Assembly (NCBI RefSeq): GCF_046025915.1
Contig: NZ_JAQQFR010000004.1
Location: forward strand, 186,001 to 250,000
Direction of reading: 5' to 3'
From: Herbaspirillum rhizosphaerae_A
GTDB taxonomy: Bacteria > Pseudomonadota > Gammaproteobacteria > Burkholderiales > Burkholderiaceae_D
Length of the DNA: 64,000 bases
In this document: positions 49,998 through 59,217 of the stretch, in pieces
Numbering within the stretch: the first letter of the stretch is position 1
How the letters are laid out: every line of letters begins with the position of its first letter
Position numbers and translations under genes: made by a program
Notes under the pieces: model-generated
What the model saw: the letters and a program-made list of their open reading frames with translations, nothing else
Told to the model about the DNA's origin: nothing
Databases searched by the model: none

Positions 49998-51071
49998 ATG
50001 AGCGTCATGAGTGATTGGTTTGATGTCGGCAATGCCGATGATTTTGGCGACGGCGAGGTTGCACCCGTGGTGGCCGGCGGTCAGCCGGTCGCCGTGTTTC
50101 GTCTCGGCGAAGAATTGTTTGCACTGAAAGATCTTTGCACTCACGGCAACGCCAAACTATCCGACGGCTATGTAGAGGATGGCTGCGTCGAATGCCCTCT
50201 GCATCAGGGATTGTTCGACATCCGCAGCGGTGCGCCGCGATGCGCGCCGGTGACCGAAGCGGTGCGCAGCTTTCCGGTGCGTGTTGTGGCAGGGCGCGTG
50301 GAAGTCGGCATGGGCACCGCTGCACAGGAAGAAGTCGCTCCCGCAGTGCAAAAAATGCAGGCGACAATTTATGGCATCACACGCGCTGCGCCGGATGTGG
50401 CGGTGCTGCAGTTGCGTTGCGATGGTGCGGAGCTGACCTATCAGGCAGGGCAATATATCGACGTGGTGCTTGGCGATGGCCAGCGTCGCAGCTATTCGAT
50501 GGCGACGCACGCCACCGGTGGTCAGGATGTGCTGGAGCTGCACGTGCGGCATTTGCCGGGCGGCTTGTTTACCGACCGCGTCTTCGGCGGCTTGCAGGAG
50601 GGAGAAATTCTGCAGCTCGAAGGGCCGGGCGGTAATTTCTATTTGCGCGATGGCGCGAGCCCTGTCATTCTACTGGCCAGTGGCACGGGATTTGCTCCGA
50701 TCAAAGCCTTGGTCGAAGAAGCAATCGTCAAGAACAACAACCGGCCGATGCGTCTGTATTGGGGAGGGCGCAGACAGGCTGATCTGTACATGGATGCGCT
50801 GTGCCGCGATTGGGCGGCACGCCTGCCGTGGTTCGATTATGTGCCGGTGCTGTCCGAGGTGGATAGCGTATCCGGTTGGACGGGGCGCACAGGTTTCGTC
50901 CATCAGGCAGTCATGCAAGACATCCCCGATATGCAGCAATACCAGGTATACGCCTGCGGTGCACCGGTCGTGGTCGAATCCGCGCGACGCGATTTCACCG
51001 GCAGTTGCGGGTTGCCTGAAACAGATTTTTTTGCAGATGCATTTTTGTCGAAAGCCGACAGCCGCAGTTGA
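49998..51071 (+). CDS. Rieske ferredoxin fused to FNR-type reductase
   Basis: A 357-residue electron-transfer protein. Residues 5 to about 105 form a Rieske ferredoxin with Cys47, His49, Cys66 and His69. Residues about 118-350 form a ferredoxin-NADP reductase module: flavin-binding RRSYSMAT, NAD-binding ILLASGTGFAPIKALVEEA and a C-terminal YACGAPVVVESAR. There is no plant-type 2Fe-2S domain. This one chain would replace the separate ferredoxin AndAb and reductase AndAa. ATG 49,998 follows GAGGAG. It serves the oxygenase encoded immediately upstream. Confidence 0.88.
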   Translation: MSVMSDWFDVGNADDFGDGEVAPVVAGGQPVAVFRLGEELFALKDLCTHGNAKLSDGYVEDGCVECPLHQGLFDIRSGAPRCAPVTEAVRSFPVRVVAGRVEVGMGTAAQEEVAPAVQKMQATIYGITRAAPDVAVLQLRCDGAELTYQAGQYIDVVLGDGQRRSYSMATHATGGQDVLELHVRHLPGGLFTDRVFGGLQEGEILQLEGPGGNFYLRDGASPVILLASGTGFAPIKALVEEAIVKNNNRPMRLYWGGRRQADLYMDALCRDWAARLPWFDYVPVLSEVDSVSGWTGRTGFVHQAVMQDIPDMQQYQVYACGAPVVVESARRDFTGSCGLPETDFFADAFLSKADSRS

Positions 51072-51187
51072 TGCCGGGATAGATCGCGAGGCCGGTACCA
51101 AACCGGCTTCGTGTAAAGGCATTCGCAAGACAGTTTTTTGTTTCATTACGTATTTTGTATCTTTCATCCACCATGGGGAGTTTTGGC

Positions 51188-52366
51188 ATGAATCGAATAA
51201 CAACAATGGCAGGTGCAGCTTTGCTGGCACTGACAACCGGCGTCAGCTTTAGCGCGCAGGCAGCGGACGTCGTCAAGATCGGTTTTCTGACCACCCTGAG
51301 CGGTCCGGCCAGCGCTCCCGGCGTTGACGAGCGCGACGGCTTCACGCTGGCGTTGAAAACCCTGGGCGGCAAGCTCGGCGGTGTGCGTGCCGAAGTCATT
51401 ACCGTCGACGATCAATTCAGCCCCGACGCCGCCAAGCAAGGTGCGGATCGCCTGCTCAAGCGCGAGAAGGTCGACATCCTGACCGGCTTTGTCTATTCGA
51501 ACATTTTGCTGGCCGTCGCACCGGCAGCATTCGCCAGCAAGACCGTGGTGATCAGCGCCAATGCAGGCCCTGCACAATTCGCAGGCGCAGGCTGTTCGCC
51601 GTATTTCTTCAGTGCCAGCTATCAGAATGACGCCACCCACGAAGCTGCCGGTAAGCTGATGGCCGACAAGGGCTATAAACGCGTTGCCGTCATCGCGCCG
51701 AATTATCCTGCCGGTAAAGATGCCTCGGCCGGTTTCAAGCGTTTCCTGAAAAAAGAACCGGCAATCGAGTTGTTCCCCAAACTCGGCCAGTTGGATTTCG
51801 CGACGGAAATCGCTCAACTGCGTGCGGCCAATATCGACGCCGTATATTTCTTCCTGCCGGGCGGCATGGGTGTCAACTTCGTCAAGCAATATGCGGCTGC
51901 GGGCATGGATCCGAAGATCGTGCGCGTGATGCCTGCCTATGACGCTGATCAACAGATGCTCTCCAATGGCGATCTGCTTGCCGGTGTTGCCAATACAGGC
52001 CAATGGTCGGCAGATTTGCCGAACGAACAGAATCGCGCGTTCGTCGCGGCCTTCGTCAAGGAATATGGCCATCAGCCTTCGATGTATTCCTCACAAGCCT
52101 ATGATGCCGCCATGCTGATCGACAGCGCCGTCAAGGCAGTCGGCGGCAAGGTGGAAAACCGCGACGCATTGATCGCCGCCATCAAAGCGGCCAACTTCAA
52201 GTCGGTGCGCGGCGGTTTCAAGTTCGCAGCCAACCACTATCCGATCCAGAATCAGTATGCCCGCGTGATCACCAAAGCCGCTGACGGCAAATACGTCAAC
52301 AACATGACGCAGACACTGATGACCGATCACGTCGACGCCTATGTCGGCGAATGCAAGATGCAATAA
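51188..52366 (+). CDS. Liv-type periplasmic binding protein of the dioxygenase cluster
   Basis: A 392-residue Peripla_BP_6 protein with a signal peptide ending FSAQA near 25. ATG 51,188 follows GGGGAG. It starts the transporter set and precedes livH by nine bases. Sequence is only distantly like the 11.2/24.8/30.2 kb group. A C-terminal ECKMQ with a lone Cys pairs possibly with the Cys in GAGCSPYFF. The ligand is likely anthranilate or an N-acylated precursor (inference). Confidence 0.88.
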   Translation: MNRITTMAGAALLALTTGVSFSAQAADVVKIGFLTTLSGPASAPGVDERDGFTLALKTLGGKLGGVRAEVITVDDQFSPDAAKQGADRLLKREKVDILTGFVYSNILLAVAPAAFASKTVVISANAGPAQFAGAGCSPYFFSASYQNDATHEAAGKLMADKGYKRVAVIAPNYPAGKDASAGFKRFLKKEPAIELFPKLGQLDFATEIAQLRAANIDAVYFFLPGGMGVNFVKQYAAAGMDPKIVRVMPAYDADQQMLSNGDLLAGVANTGQWSADLPNEQNRAFVAAFVKEYGHQPSMYSSQAYDAAMLIDSAVKAVGGKVENRDALIAAIKAANFKSVRGGFKFAANHYPIQNQYARVITKAADGKYVNNMTQTLMTDHVDAYVGECKMQ

Positions 52367-52375
52367 GGGACGATC

Positions 52376-53290
52376 TTGGCCAATCTGATTTTTGAGCAGG
52401 TGCTCAACAGCCTGCAGTTCGGCGTCATGCTGTTCCTGATCGCTTCGGGATTGACGCTGATCTTCGGCGTGATGAACTTCGTCAACCTGGCGCACGGCAG
52501 CTTCTTCATGATCGGCGCCTATCTGGCGGCGTACATTGCAGGCGCTACCGGTTCGTTCTGGCTGGGCTTGCTGGGCGCATTGCCGGCGACTGCGGCGATC
52601 GGCTTCCTGTTGGAGTGGCTGGTGTTCCGGCGGCTCTACAAGAAGGATCATATGGTGCACGTGCTGGCGACGTTCGCGCTCATCCTGATCTTCAACGACG
52701 GCGTGCGCATGATCTGGGGGCCGCAGCCGCTGCCGCTGAACATGCCGGCCGCATTTGCCGGTCCGGTGATGTTGTTCGGCCTGCCATATTCCAGCTTCCG
52801 TTTGCTAGTGATGGCGGTGGGCATCCTGGTCGCCATCGGCTTGTATCTGCTGATCAATCGTACCCGGCTCGGCATGTGGGTACGGGCCGGTTCCAATAAT
52901 CTGGAAATGGTCACCGCGATGGGGATCAACATTCGTCTGCTGTTTCGCCTGGTGTTCAGCTTCGGTCTGGTGCTGGCGGCATTGGCCGGCATCATGCTCG
53001 GCCCCCTGGTGGCGGTGCAGGCCGGCATGGGCGACGACGTGCTGATTCTGGCGTTTGTGGTGGTGGTCATCGGTGGTATCGGTTCGGTGCCCGGCGCGGC
53101 GGTCGGTGCGCTGATCGTTGGCGTGGTCGACACCCTCGGACGCGGTTTGCTGCCGCAGCTGTTCGCACTCTTTCTCAGTGCCGATGCCGCCGCATCGGTT
53201 GGTCCGGCGCTGGGTTCGATGATGATTTATCTGGTAATGATCGCGGTGCTGTTCTGGCGTCCCAGCGGTTTGTTCCCTGCTCGTTCCTGA
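52376..53290 (+). CDS. livH: Liv-type permease LivH
   Basis: A 304-residue permease with the GVMNFVNLAHGSFFMIGAYLAAY motif (about 32-54) and VVIGGIGSVPGAAVGALIVGVVDTLGR near the C-terminus. The start is TTG 52,376, with AAGGGA upstream. Part of the coupled set that includes the binding protein and livM, livG, livF. Confidence 0.9.
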   Translation: MANLIFEQVLNSLQFGVMLFLIASGLTLIFGVMNFVNLAHGSFFMIGAYLAAYIAGATGSFWLGLLGALPATAAIGFLLEWLVFRRLYKKDHMVHVLATFALILIFNDGVRMIWGPQPLPLNMPAAFAGPVMLFGLPYSSFRLLVMAVGILVAIGLYLLINRTRLGMWVRAGSNNLEMVTAMGINIRLLFRLVFSFGLVLAALAGIMLGPLVAVQAGMGDDVLILAFVVVVIGGIGSVPGAAVGALIVGVVDTLGRGLLPQLFALFLSADAAASVGPALGSMMIYLVMIAVLFWRPSGLFPARS

Positions 53291-53298
53291 GGATGTCC

Positions 53299-54252
53299 AT
53301 GCAACGTTTGCTTTTGCTTTTTTTTATCGTGCTGGCGGTACTGTTGCCGGTGCTGGCGCAGGCCACCGGGATGGAGTACTACATCGGTGTGCTGACGCGA
53401 ATCCTGATTTTCGCGATCATGGCTTCCAGTCTCAATTTCATTCTCGGCTACGGCGGCATGGTCAGTTTCGGGCATGCCGTGTTCTTCGGTCTCGGCGCCT
53501 ATGTGACGGCAATTGCCAGCTTCCATGGCGTGACCAGCGCCTGGATCATCTGGCTGATCGCCGCACTGGTGTCTGCCGTGGCGGGCTTGATGATCGGTGC
53601 CATCGCACTGCGCACGCGCGCCGTGTACTTCATCATGATCACGATGGCGCTGGCGCAGCTGTTCTATTACTTCTTTGTCGGCTTCCGCTATTACGGCGGC
53701 GACGACGGTATTCAGATCAACGGCCGTCCGGTGATCGGACTCGGTCTCGATATCAGCGGCGACAATGGTTTCTACTGGCTGGTGTTGGCCTGGCTGCTGG
53801 TGGTGCATGTGCTGCTGGCGCGCCTGCTGAAATCGCGCTTCGGCCTGGCACTTAACGCCATGCGTGAAAATGAACGGCGCGCGCAGGCTATCGGCTACCC
53901 GACCTTGCGCTACAAGCTGGCGGCATTCGTCATCGCCGCGGTGATCGCCGGCATTGCCGGCAGCCTGATCGGCATGAGCAATCTGTTCGCCAGTCCCAAG
54001 CTGCTGCATTGGTCGCAGTCCGGCATTCTGCTGGTGATGGTGGCGCTGGGCGGCGTCGGCTACTTTTACGGCGGCATTCTCGGCGCAGCGGTCTTCCTGT
54101 TGCTGGAAGAGATCCTGTCGACGCATTTCGAATACTGGCAAATCTATGTGGGCCTGATTTTGCTGCTGGTGGTGATGGTGGCGCCGCGCGGCGTCAGTTC
54201 CTTGATGACCATCGGCAAGTCCTTGAAGCAGGGAGAACAACATGGCGCATGA
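53299..54252 (+). CDS. livM: Liv-type permease LivM
   Basis: A 317-residue permease with LNFILGYGGMVSFGHAVFFGLGAYV and the GGVGYFYGGILGAAVFLLLEE loop. ATG 53,299 is chosen because GAGG (overlapping the livH stop) lies six bases upstream; ATG 53,293 is too close to it. It overlaps livG by 11 bases. Confidence 0.9.
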   Translation: MQRLLLLFFIVLAVLLPVLAQATGMEYYIGVLTRILIFAIMASSLNFILGYGGMVSFGHAVFFGLGAYVTAIASFHGVTSAWIIWLIAALVSAVAGLMIGAIALRTRAVYFIMITMALAQLFYYFFVGFRYYGGDDGIQINGRPVIGLGLDISGDNGFYWLVLAWLLVVHVLLARLLKSRFGLALNAMRENERRAQAIGYPTLRYKLAAFVIAAVIAGIAGSLIGMSNLFASPKLLHWSQSGILLVMVALGGVGYFYGGILGAAVFLLLEEILSTHFEYWQIYVGLILLLVVMVAPRGVSSLMTIGKSLKQGEQHGA

Positions 54253-55054
54253 GGCCTTGTCAAATTCATCAGCCTTGTTGGTGACAGGCCTGAAGAAAAG
54301 CTATGGCGGCCTCGCTGCCACGCGTGATGTGACGTTGGACATTGCGGCCGGTCACGTCCACGCCATCATCGGCCCCAACGGCGCCGGCAAGACGACTTTG
54401 CTGTCGCTGTTGTCGGGTGCACTGGCAGCAGATGCCGGTGAAATCTTCCTCTTCGGCGAAGCCATGCACGACCGTGCAGAACAGTCGCGTGTGAGCGCCG
54501 GGCTGGCGCGTTCGTTTCAGATCACGAGCGTTTTCGACGAGCTGACGGTGCTGGAAAACCTGCAAGTCGCGGTACAGCGCCGTCAACATGTCAGCTATGG
54601 TTTCTTCCACAGCAGCGCACAGGACAAAGAAGCAAAAGACACTGCCCTGTCGGTGGCGCGTCGCGTCGGTCTGGAAAAATTCGCCCATCAATTGTCGTCG
54701 CAGTTGTCGCATGGCGCACGTCGCCGTCTGGATGTCGGTCTGGCCATCGCCTGCAAACCGCGCGTCCTGCTGATGGACGAGCCGATGGCCGGTATGGGAC
54801 ATGAAGAATCCGGCGAGATGATTGCCTTGATCCAGTCATTGAAGCAAGAGCTCACCGTCGTGCTGGTCGAGCACGACATGGACGCCGTGTTTGCGCTAGC
54901 CGACCGCATCACCGTGCTGGTGCAGGGTGCGGTATTGGCAACCGGCAGTGTGGACGAGATTCGCAATAACGCTGAAGTCAAGCTGGCGTATCTCGGCGAG
55001 GAGGAAGAGGATGGGGACGGGGACGGGGAAAAAATGCAAGAGGAAACACAATGA
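54242..55054 (+). CDS. livG: Liv-type ABC transporter ATPase LivG with acidic tail
   Basis: A 270-residue ATPase: Walker A GPNGAGKTT near 43-51, signature LSHGARR (LivG type), Walker B LLMDEPMAGMG. After the usual AYLGEEE end it carries an extra Asp/Glu/Gly-rich tail (about 15 residues) not typical of the family. It overlaps livM and livF. Confidence 0.9.
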   Translation: MAHEALSNSSALLVTGLKKSYGGLAATRDVTLDIAAGHVHAIIGPNGAGKTTLLSLLSGALAADAGEIFLFGEAMHDRAEQSRVSAGLARSFQITSVFDELTVLENLQVAVQRRQHVSYGFFHSSAQDKEAKDTALSVARRVGLEKFAHQLSSQLSHGARRRLDVGLAIACKPRVLLMDEPMAGMGHEESGEMIALIQSLKQELTVVLVEHDMDAVFALADRITVLVQGAVLATGSVDEIRNNAEVKLAYLGEEEEDGDGDGEKMQEETQ

Positions 55055-55761
55055 GCACACTGTTGGAAGTATCCGGACTGACGGGTGGTTATGGTTCGAG
55101 CCAGGTGCTGTTCGGTATCGACATGCGCGTCAATGAAGGCGAAGTCGTCACGCTGCTTGGCCGCAACGGCATGGGCAAGACCACGACGCTGCGTACCATC
55201 CTCGGATTGAATCGTCCGACCGGCGGCGAAGTCTCGTTCCGCGGTCAGCCGATTCATGCGCAGAGCGCCGACAACATCGCGCGGCGCGGCATTGCCATCG
55301 TTCCGGAAGGCCGGCAGATTTTCAAAAATCTCAGTGTCGAAGAAAACCTGTCCGCTTTTGCAGCGCGCCGCAACGGCCGCGACAATCCCTGGACGCTGGA
55401 AAAGATCTATCAGCAATTCCCGCGTCTGAAAGAGCGCCGCACCAACGGTGGCGCACAGCTCTCCGGCGGCGAACAGCAGATGCTCGCCATCGGCCGGGCG
55501 CTGATGACCAATCCGCATTTGCTGATTCTGGATGAAGCTACCGAAGGTCTTGCGCCGCTGGTGCGGGAAGAAATCTGGTCGTGCCTGAAGGCCTTGCGCG
55601 GATATGGCCTGACCATCATCGTCATCGACAAGTACATCAAGCGCCTGATCGGTTTTGCCGACCAGCACACCATCCTTGAAAAAGGTAAAGTCGTCTGGCA
55701 GGGCGATTCCAAACAGTTGTCGGCGCAGCCGGATTTGTGGGATCGCTATCTGAGCGTATAA
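55051..55761 (+). CDS. livF: Liv-type ABC transporter ATPase LivF
   Basis: A 236-residue ATPase with Walker A GRNGMGKTT near 37-45, signature LSGGEQQ and Walker B LLILDEATEGLAP. The switch region reads VIDKYIK where most LivF have VEQN/VEH, a small departure. It overlaps livG by four bases and completes this transporter; a hydrolase gene follows after 53 bases. Confidence 0.9.
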   Translation: MSTLLEVSGLTGGYGSSQVLFGIDMRVNEGEVVTLLGRNGMGKTTTLRTILGLNRPTGGEVSFRGQPIHAQSADNIARRGIAIVPEGRQIFKNLSVEENLSAFAARRNGRDNPWTLEKIYQQFPRLKERRTNGGAQLSGGEQQMLAIGRALMTNPHLLILDEATEGLAPLVREEIWSCLKALRGYGLTIIVIDKYIKRLIGFADQHTILEKGKVVWQGDSKQLSAQPDLWDRYLSV

Positions 55762-55814
55762 ATCATCGTACTGAACCCGGTACGGCAGCATAGAAAACAG
55801 TACAGGAAAACAGC

Positions 55815-56678
55815 ATGAATCAAGCAACATCGACAGACAAGGCACTGCGCGTCATCTGTGCTGAACAGGATTGCGAAGCCGGTTACAACCTCAAGGCGGC
55901 GTTCCCTGATTTTCCTCAGGTATTACAGGGCTGGCAAAAAGCCACGGCCGCCATCCGCGAGCCGATGCTCAGCGATGCCGACATCGCCTATGGAGAAGGT
56001 AAGCTGCAAGGCTTCGATTTCTATCGCGCTGCCGGGACCAAACGGCCCTTGCTGGTCTTCATTCATGGCGGCTACTGGCAAGGTGGCGACAAGAGCGACA
56101 TCGGTTTCATCGCAGCGCCGTATGTACGCGCCGGCATCAGCGTCGCCGTCATGAATTATTCGCTGGCACCGCAGGCAAGCATCGAGCAGATGGCTGAAGA
56201 AGTGCATGCCTTGCTGGCGCGCATTCGCGGTATGGCCGATCAACTCGATATTGACCTCGCACGGCTGTCGCTGATGGGGCACTCCGCCGGTGGTCATCTC
56301 GCGGCTTACATCGCAGCAGACATTGTTGCCGCCGGTAAGGATGCGCCGGTGCAAGCAGTGTTCGCCATCAGCGGCTTGTTTGACCTGGTGCCGCTGATTC
56401 CCACATCGCTGAACAAGGCGCTTGGCCTGAATGTGCAGCGTGCGGAACAATTGAGTCCGGTACTCATGGCAGGGCCTTCAACAACGCGCGTGCATACCAT
56501 CATCGGCGAGCAGGAGACTGGACAGTTTCATATTCAGGCTGCGGTGATCGCCAATTGCTGGCCGCAGGTCGTGGCGCATCACGTCGTGCCGGCGACGCAT
56601 CACTACACGGTGTTGTGGCCGTTGGCGGATGAGAGCAGCCCGGTGTGCAAGGCCGTCATCGCCGAAATCCTGCGCTAA
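55815..56678 (+). CDS. Arylformamidase-like alpha/beta hydrolase (kynurenine formamidase family)
   Basis: A 287-residue cytoplasmic hydrolase. HGGYWQ at 84-89 is the oxyanion motif of AFMID-type kynurenine formamidases, the nucleophile is Ser157 in GHSAGG, and the His is in ATHHYTVL near 267. The family releases formate (or acyl groups) from N-formylkynurenine and related anilides. Next to an anthranilate-type dioxygenase it could produce anthranilate from an N-acyl anthranilate, or kynurenine from its formyl form. The exact substrate is unknown. Confidence 0.82.
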   Translation: MNQATSTDKALRVICAEQDCEAGYNLKAAFPDFPQVLQGWQKATAAIREPMLSDADIAYGEGKLQGFDFYRAAGTKRPLLVFIHGGYWQGGDKSDIGFIAAPYVRAGISVAVMNYSLAPQASIEQMAEEVHALLARIRGMADQLDIDLARLSLMGHSAGGHLAAYIAADIVAAGKDAPVQAVFAISGLFDLVPLIPTSLNKALGLNVQRAEQLSPVLMAGPSTTRVHTIIGEQETGQFHIQAAVIANCWPQVVAHHVVPATHHYTVLWPLADESSPVCKAVIAEILR

Positions 56679-56757
56679 AGCTGAGACATTTACCGACACT
56701 GTTTTCAACACCATTTTCGGTGTCCTTTCTTATTCGTTGAATTGCTTTGGAGTTGGC

Positions 56758-57681
56758 ATGGATCGCCGTCGTTTTTCGCTTGCCGTCGCAGCATTGTTGG
56801 GTGTCCCATCTGTCGCATTTTCTGCCGGCAATCCTTTTCTCGGCTACACCCAGGATGAATTGGATAAAGCCTATGATCAGCGCAACTGGGCCCCGAATTC
56901 CGCTGAAGTGATCGGACGCTATGCCACCGACAGCGCGGCAGTGCGCGAGAAATATCCTCCGCGTACGGAGCGTTACGGCAGCAGCGATGCCGAGACACTG
57001 GACATCTTTGCACCGGCAGGCGCGAAAGGGCTGCCGGTCATGGTGTTTGTGCATGGTGGCGCATGGCGTGCGCTCGGCAAGGACGATTCCTCCGCGCCTG
57101 CGCCGACCTTCGTCGACAACGGGTGTCTTTATGTCGCGCTCAATTTCGCCAACATTCCGGCTGTGCGTTTGCCTGACATGGCGACGCAATGCCGAAATGC
57201 CATGCTATGGATACATGCCAACATCGCCCGGTTCGGCGGTGATCCTCAGCGCATCTTTGTCTCCGGCCATTCTTCCGGCGGCCATTTGAGCGCGGTGTTG
57301 TTAACTACCGACTGGAGTACGCTCGGCGCGCCGGTGGATCTCATCAAGGGTGGGGTGGTGATGAGCGGCATGTATGAGTTGTATCCCGTGCTGCTGTCTG
57401 CGCGCAGCAGCTATGTGAAGGTATCGGCCGGCGAAGTGATCGCGCTGAGTCCGCTGCGTCATCTGGACAAGATCGTGTGCCCGGTAATTGTCGCCAATGG
57501 TGACAAGGAGAGTCCTGAATTCCAGCGACAGGCCGGAGAGTTTGCGACTGTTCTTGCAGGGATGGGAAAGTTGCGTGGACGCTTTGTCCTTCCCGGAAAG
57601 AATCATTTTGAAGTCCCGGAGGCGCTGAACGATGCGAATAACGGCCTTTCAAAGGCAGTTCTGGACATGATGAAAGTTTGA
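56758..57681 (+). CDS. Exported alpha/beta hydrolase (formamidase/esterase-like, Tat-type signal)
   Basis: A 307-residue alpha/beta hydrolase whose N-terminus DRRRFSLAVAALLGVPSVAFSAG is a twin-arginine export signal, so it acts in the periplasm. Motifs are HGGAW, nucleophile Ser in GHSSGGH and a His in GKNHFE. It is a paralogue of the hydrolase encoded 79 bases upstream. ATG 56,758 has TTTGGAGTTGGC upstream. It may deacylate the substrate before uptake. Esterase activity on other compounds is an alternative. Confidence 0.8.
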   Translation: MDRRRFSLAVAALLGVPSVAFSAGNPFLGYTQDELDKAYDQRNWAPNSAEVIGRYATDSAAVREKYPPRTERYGSSDAETLDIFAPAGAKGLPVMVFVHGGAWRALGKDDSSAPAPTFVDNGCLYVALNFANIPAVRLPDMATQCRNAMLWIHANIARFGGDPQRIFVSGHSSGGHLSAVLLTTDWSTLGAPVDLIKGGVVMSGMYELYPVLLSARSSYVKVSAGEVIALSPLRHLDKIVCPVIVANGDKESPEFQRQAGEFATVLAGMGKLRGRFVLPGKNHFEVPEALNDANNGLSKAVLDMMKV

Positions 57682-57981
57682 TCTCCGTCTTGAATGGATT
57701 GGTGCGTCTGCGTCATCAGTTCAAACCATCCGCTGTGCAGGTGACGTTGCGTCCCAATTACAAGTCAATGCGCCGTCTTGGGTGAACGAGACGCGCGTCT
57801 TCGTATCCGCCACCGGTGCCTATGCCATCATGGCGCCATACAGCACATCACCTGACACACCAGGACGACATGCCGAGCTACAGCGACGGAGGCGGCCGGC
57901 AATAATGGCTGTGCTTTCCCCTGATTTCTGTGCGTTTTGCCGACGCTCGTTATACTTGTCGTCTTTACAGGGAAGGACACT

Positions 57982-59217
57982 ATGACTTCGCGCAATCGCT
58001 TCAATTTCACCTACTCATTGCAATTTTCCATCGCTGCGTCTGCCCTTGCTTTTGCTGCGGGGAGTTTTTCCACCGGCGCCTCGGCGCAGGCGACGATCAA
58101 GATCGGCGAGATCAACAGTTACAAGGCGCAGCCTGCGTTCCTCGAGCCGTACCGCCAGGGCTGGGAAATGGCGTTGGAAGAAATCAACGGCAGCGGCGGC
58201 GTACTCGGTAAAAAGCTGGAAGTGATTTCGCGCGACGACAACGGCAATCCGGGCGACTCGGTGCGCGTGGCCGAAGAGCTGGTCAAGCGCGAGCAGGTGT
58301 CATTGCTGTTCGGCGGTTTTCTCTCCAATACCGGTCTGGCGCTGACCGACTACGCCAAGCAGCGCAAGATTTTCTTCCTCGCAGCGGAGCCGCTGACCGA
58401 CAAGATCGTCTGGCACAACGGCAATAAATACACCTATCGTTTGCGCCCGTCGACCTACATGCTGGTTGCGTCGCTGGTCAAGGACGCGGCCAAGCTGAAG
58501 AAAAAGCGCTGGGCCATCGTCTATCCGAATTATGAGTACGGGCAATCTGCCGTCGCCAGCTTCAAGACGCTGATGAAAGCGGCGCAGCCGGACGTTGAAT
58601 TCGTCGCCGAACAAGCCACGCCGCTGGGCAAGATCGACGCCGGGGCCGTGACGCAGGCATTGGCCGATGCCAAGCCGGATGCGATCTTCAATGTGCTGTT
58701 TGCCACCGACCTCGGCAAGTTCGTACGCGACGGCAATACGCGTGGTCTGTTCGAAGGACGTGAGGTGGTGTCCATGCTGTCGGGCGAGCCGGAATATCTT
58801 GATCCGCTGCGCGCCGAAGCACCGAGCAACTGGCTCGTCACCGGCTATCCCTGGTACGCCATCAACACGCCGGAGCACAAGAAATTTGTGGATGCCTATC
58901 GCAAGAAATACAATGACTATCCGCGCAACGGATCGCTGGTCGGCTATAGCGCGTTGATGTCGATTGCCGCGGGTTTGAAGAAAGCAGGCAGTGCCGATTC
59001 CGACAAGCTGGCAGCGGCGTTTTCCGGTCTGAAGGTCGAGACGCCGGTGGCGACGATCACCTACCGCGCGCAGGATCACCAGTCCACCTTGGGCGCCTTC
59101 GTCGGCCGCACCGGCGTCAAGGACGGCAAGGGCATCATGAGCAGTTTCGTGTATGTGGACGGCGCCAGTTTGCAGCCGTCGGATGCGGAAGTGAAGAAGC
59201 TGCGCGCAGCCGATTGA
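57982..59217 (+). CDS. Liv-type periplasmic binding protein, second one of the dioxygenase cluster
   Basis: A 411-residue Peripla_BP_6 protein with signal peptide ending GASAQA near 37. The mature part (IKIGEINSYKAQPAFLEPYRQGWEMALEEINGSGGVLG) differs from the other five binding proteins in the window. ATG 57,982 follows GGAAGG. It has no own permease and stands 300 bases after the exported hydrolase, so it may share the LivHMGF at 52.4-55.8 kb and widen its substrate range. The 57,682-57,981 gap holds only its promoter, with a TATACT-like box near 57,952. Confidence 0.87.
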   Translation: MTSRNRFNFTYSLQFSIAASALAFAAGSFSTGASAQATIKIGEINSYKAQPAFLEPYRQGWEMALEEINGSGGVLGKKLEVISRDDNGNPGDSVRVAEELVKREQVSLLFGGFLSNTGLALTDYAKQRKIFFLAAEPLTDKIVWHNGNKYTYRLRPSTYMLVASLVKDAAKLKKKRWAIVYPNYEYGQSAVASFKTLMKAAQPDVEFVAEQATPLGKIDAGAVTQALADAKPDAIFNVLFATDLGKFVRDGNTRGLFEGREVVSMLSGEPEYLDPLRAEAPSNWLVTGYPWYAINTPEHKKFVDAYRKKYNDYPRNGSLVGYSALMSIAAGLKKAGSADSDKLAAAFSGLKVETPVATITYRAQDHQSTLGAFVGRTGVKDGKGIMSSFVYVDGASLQPSDAEVKKLRAAD

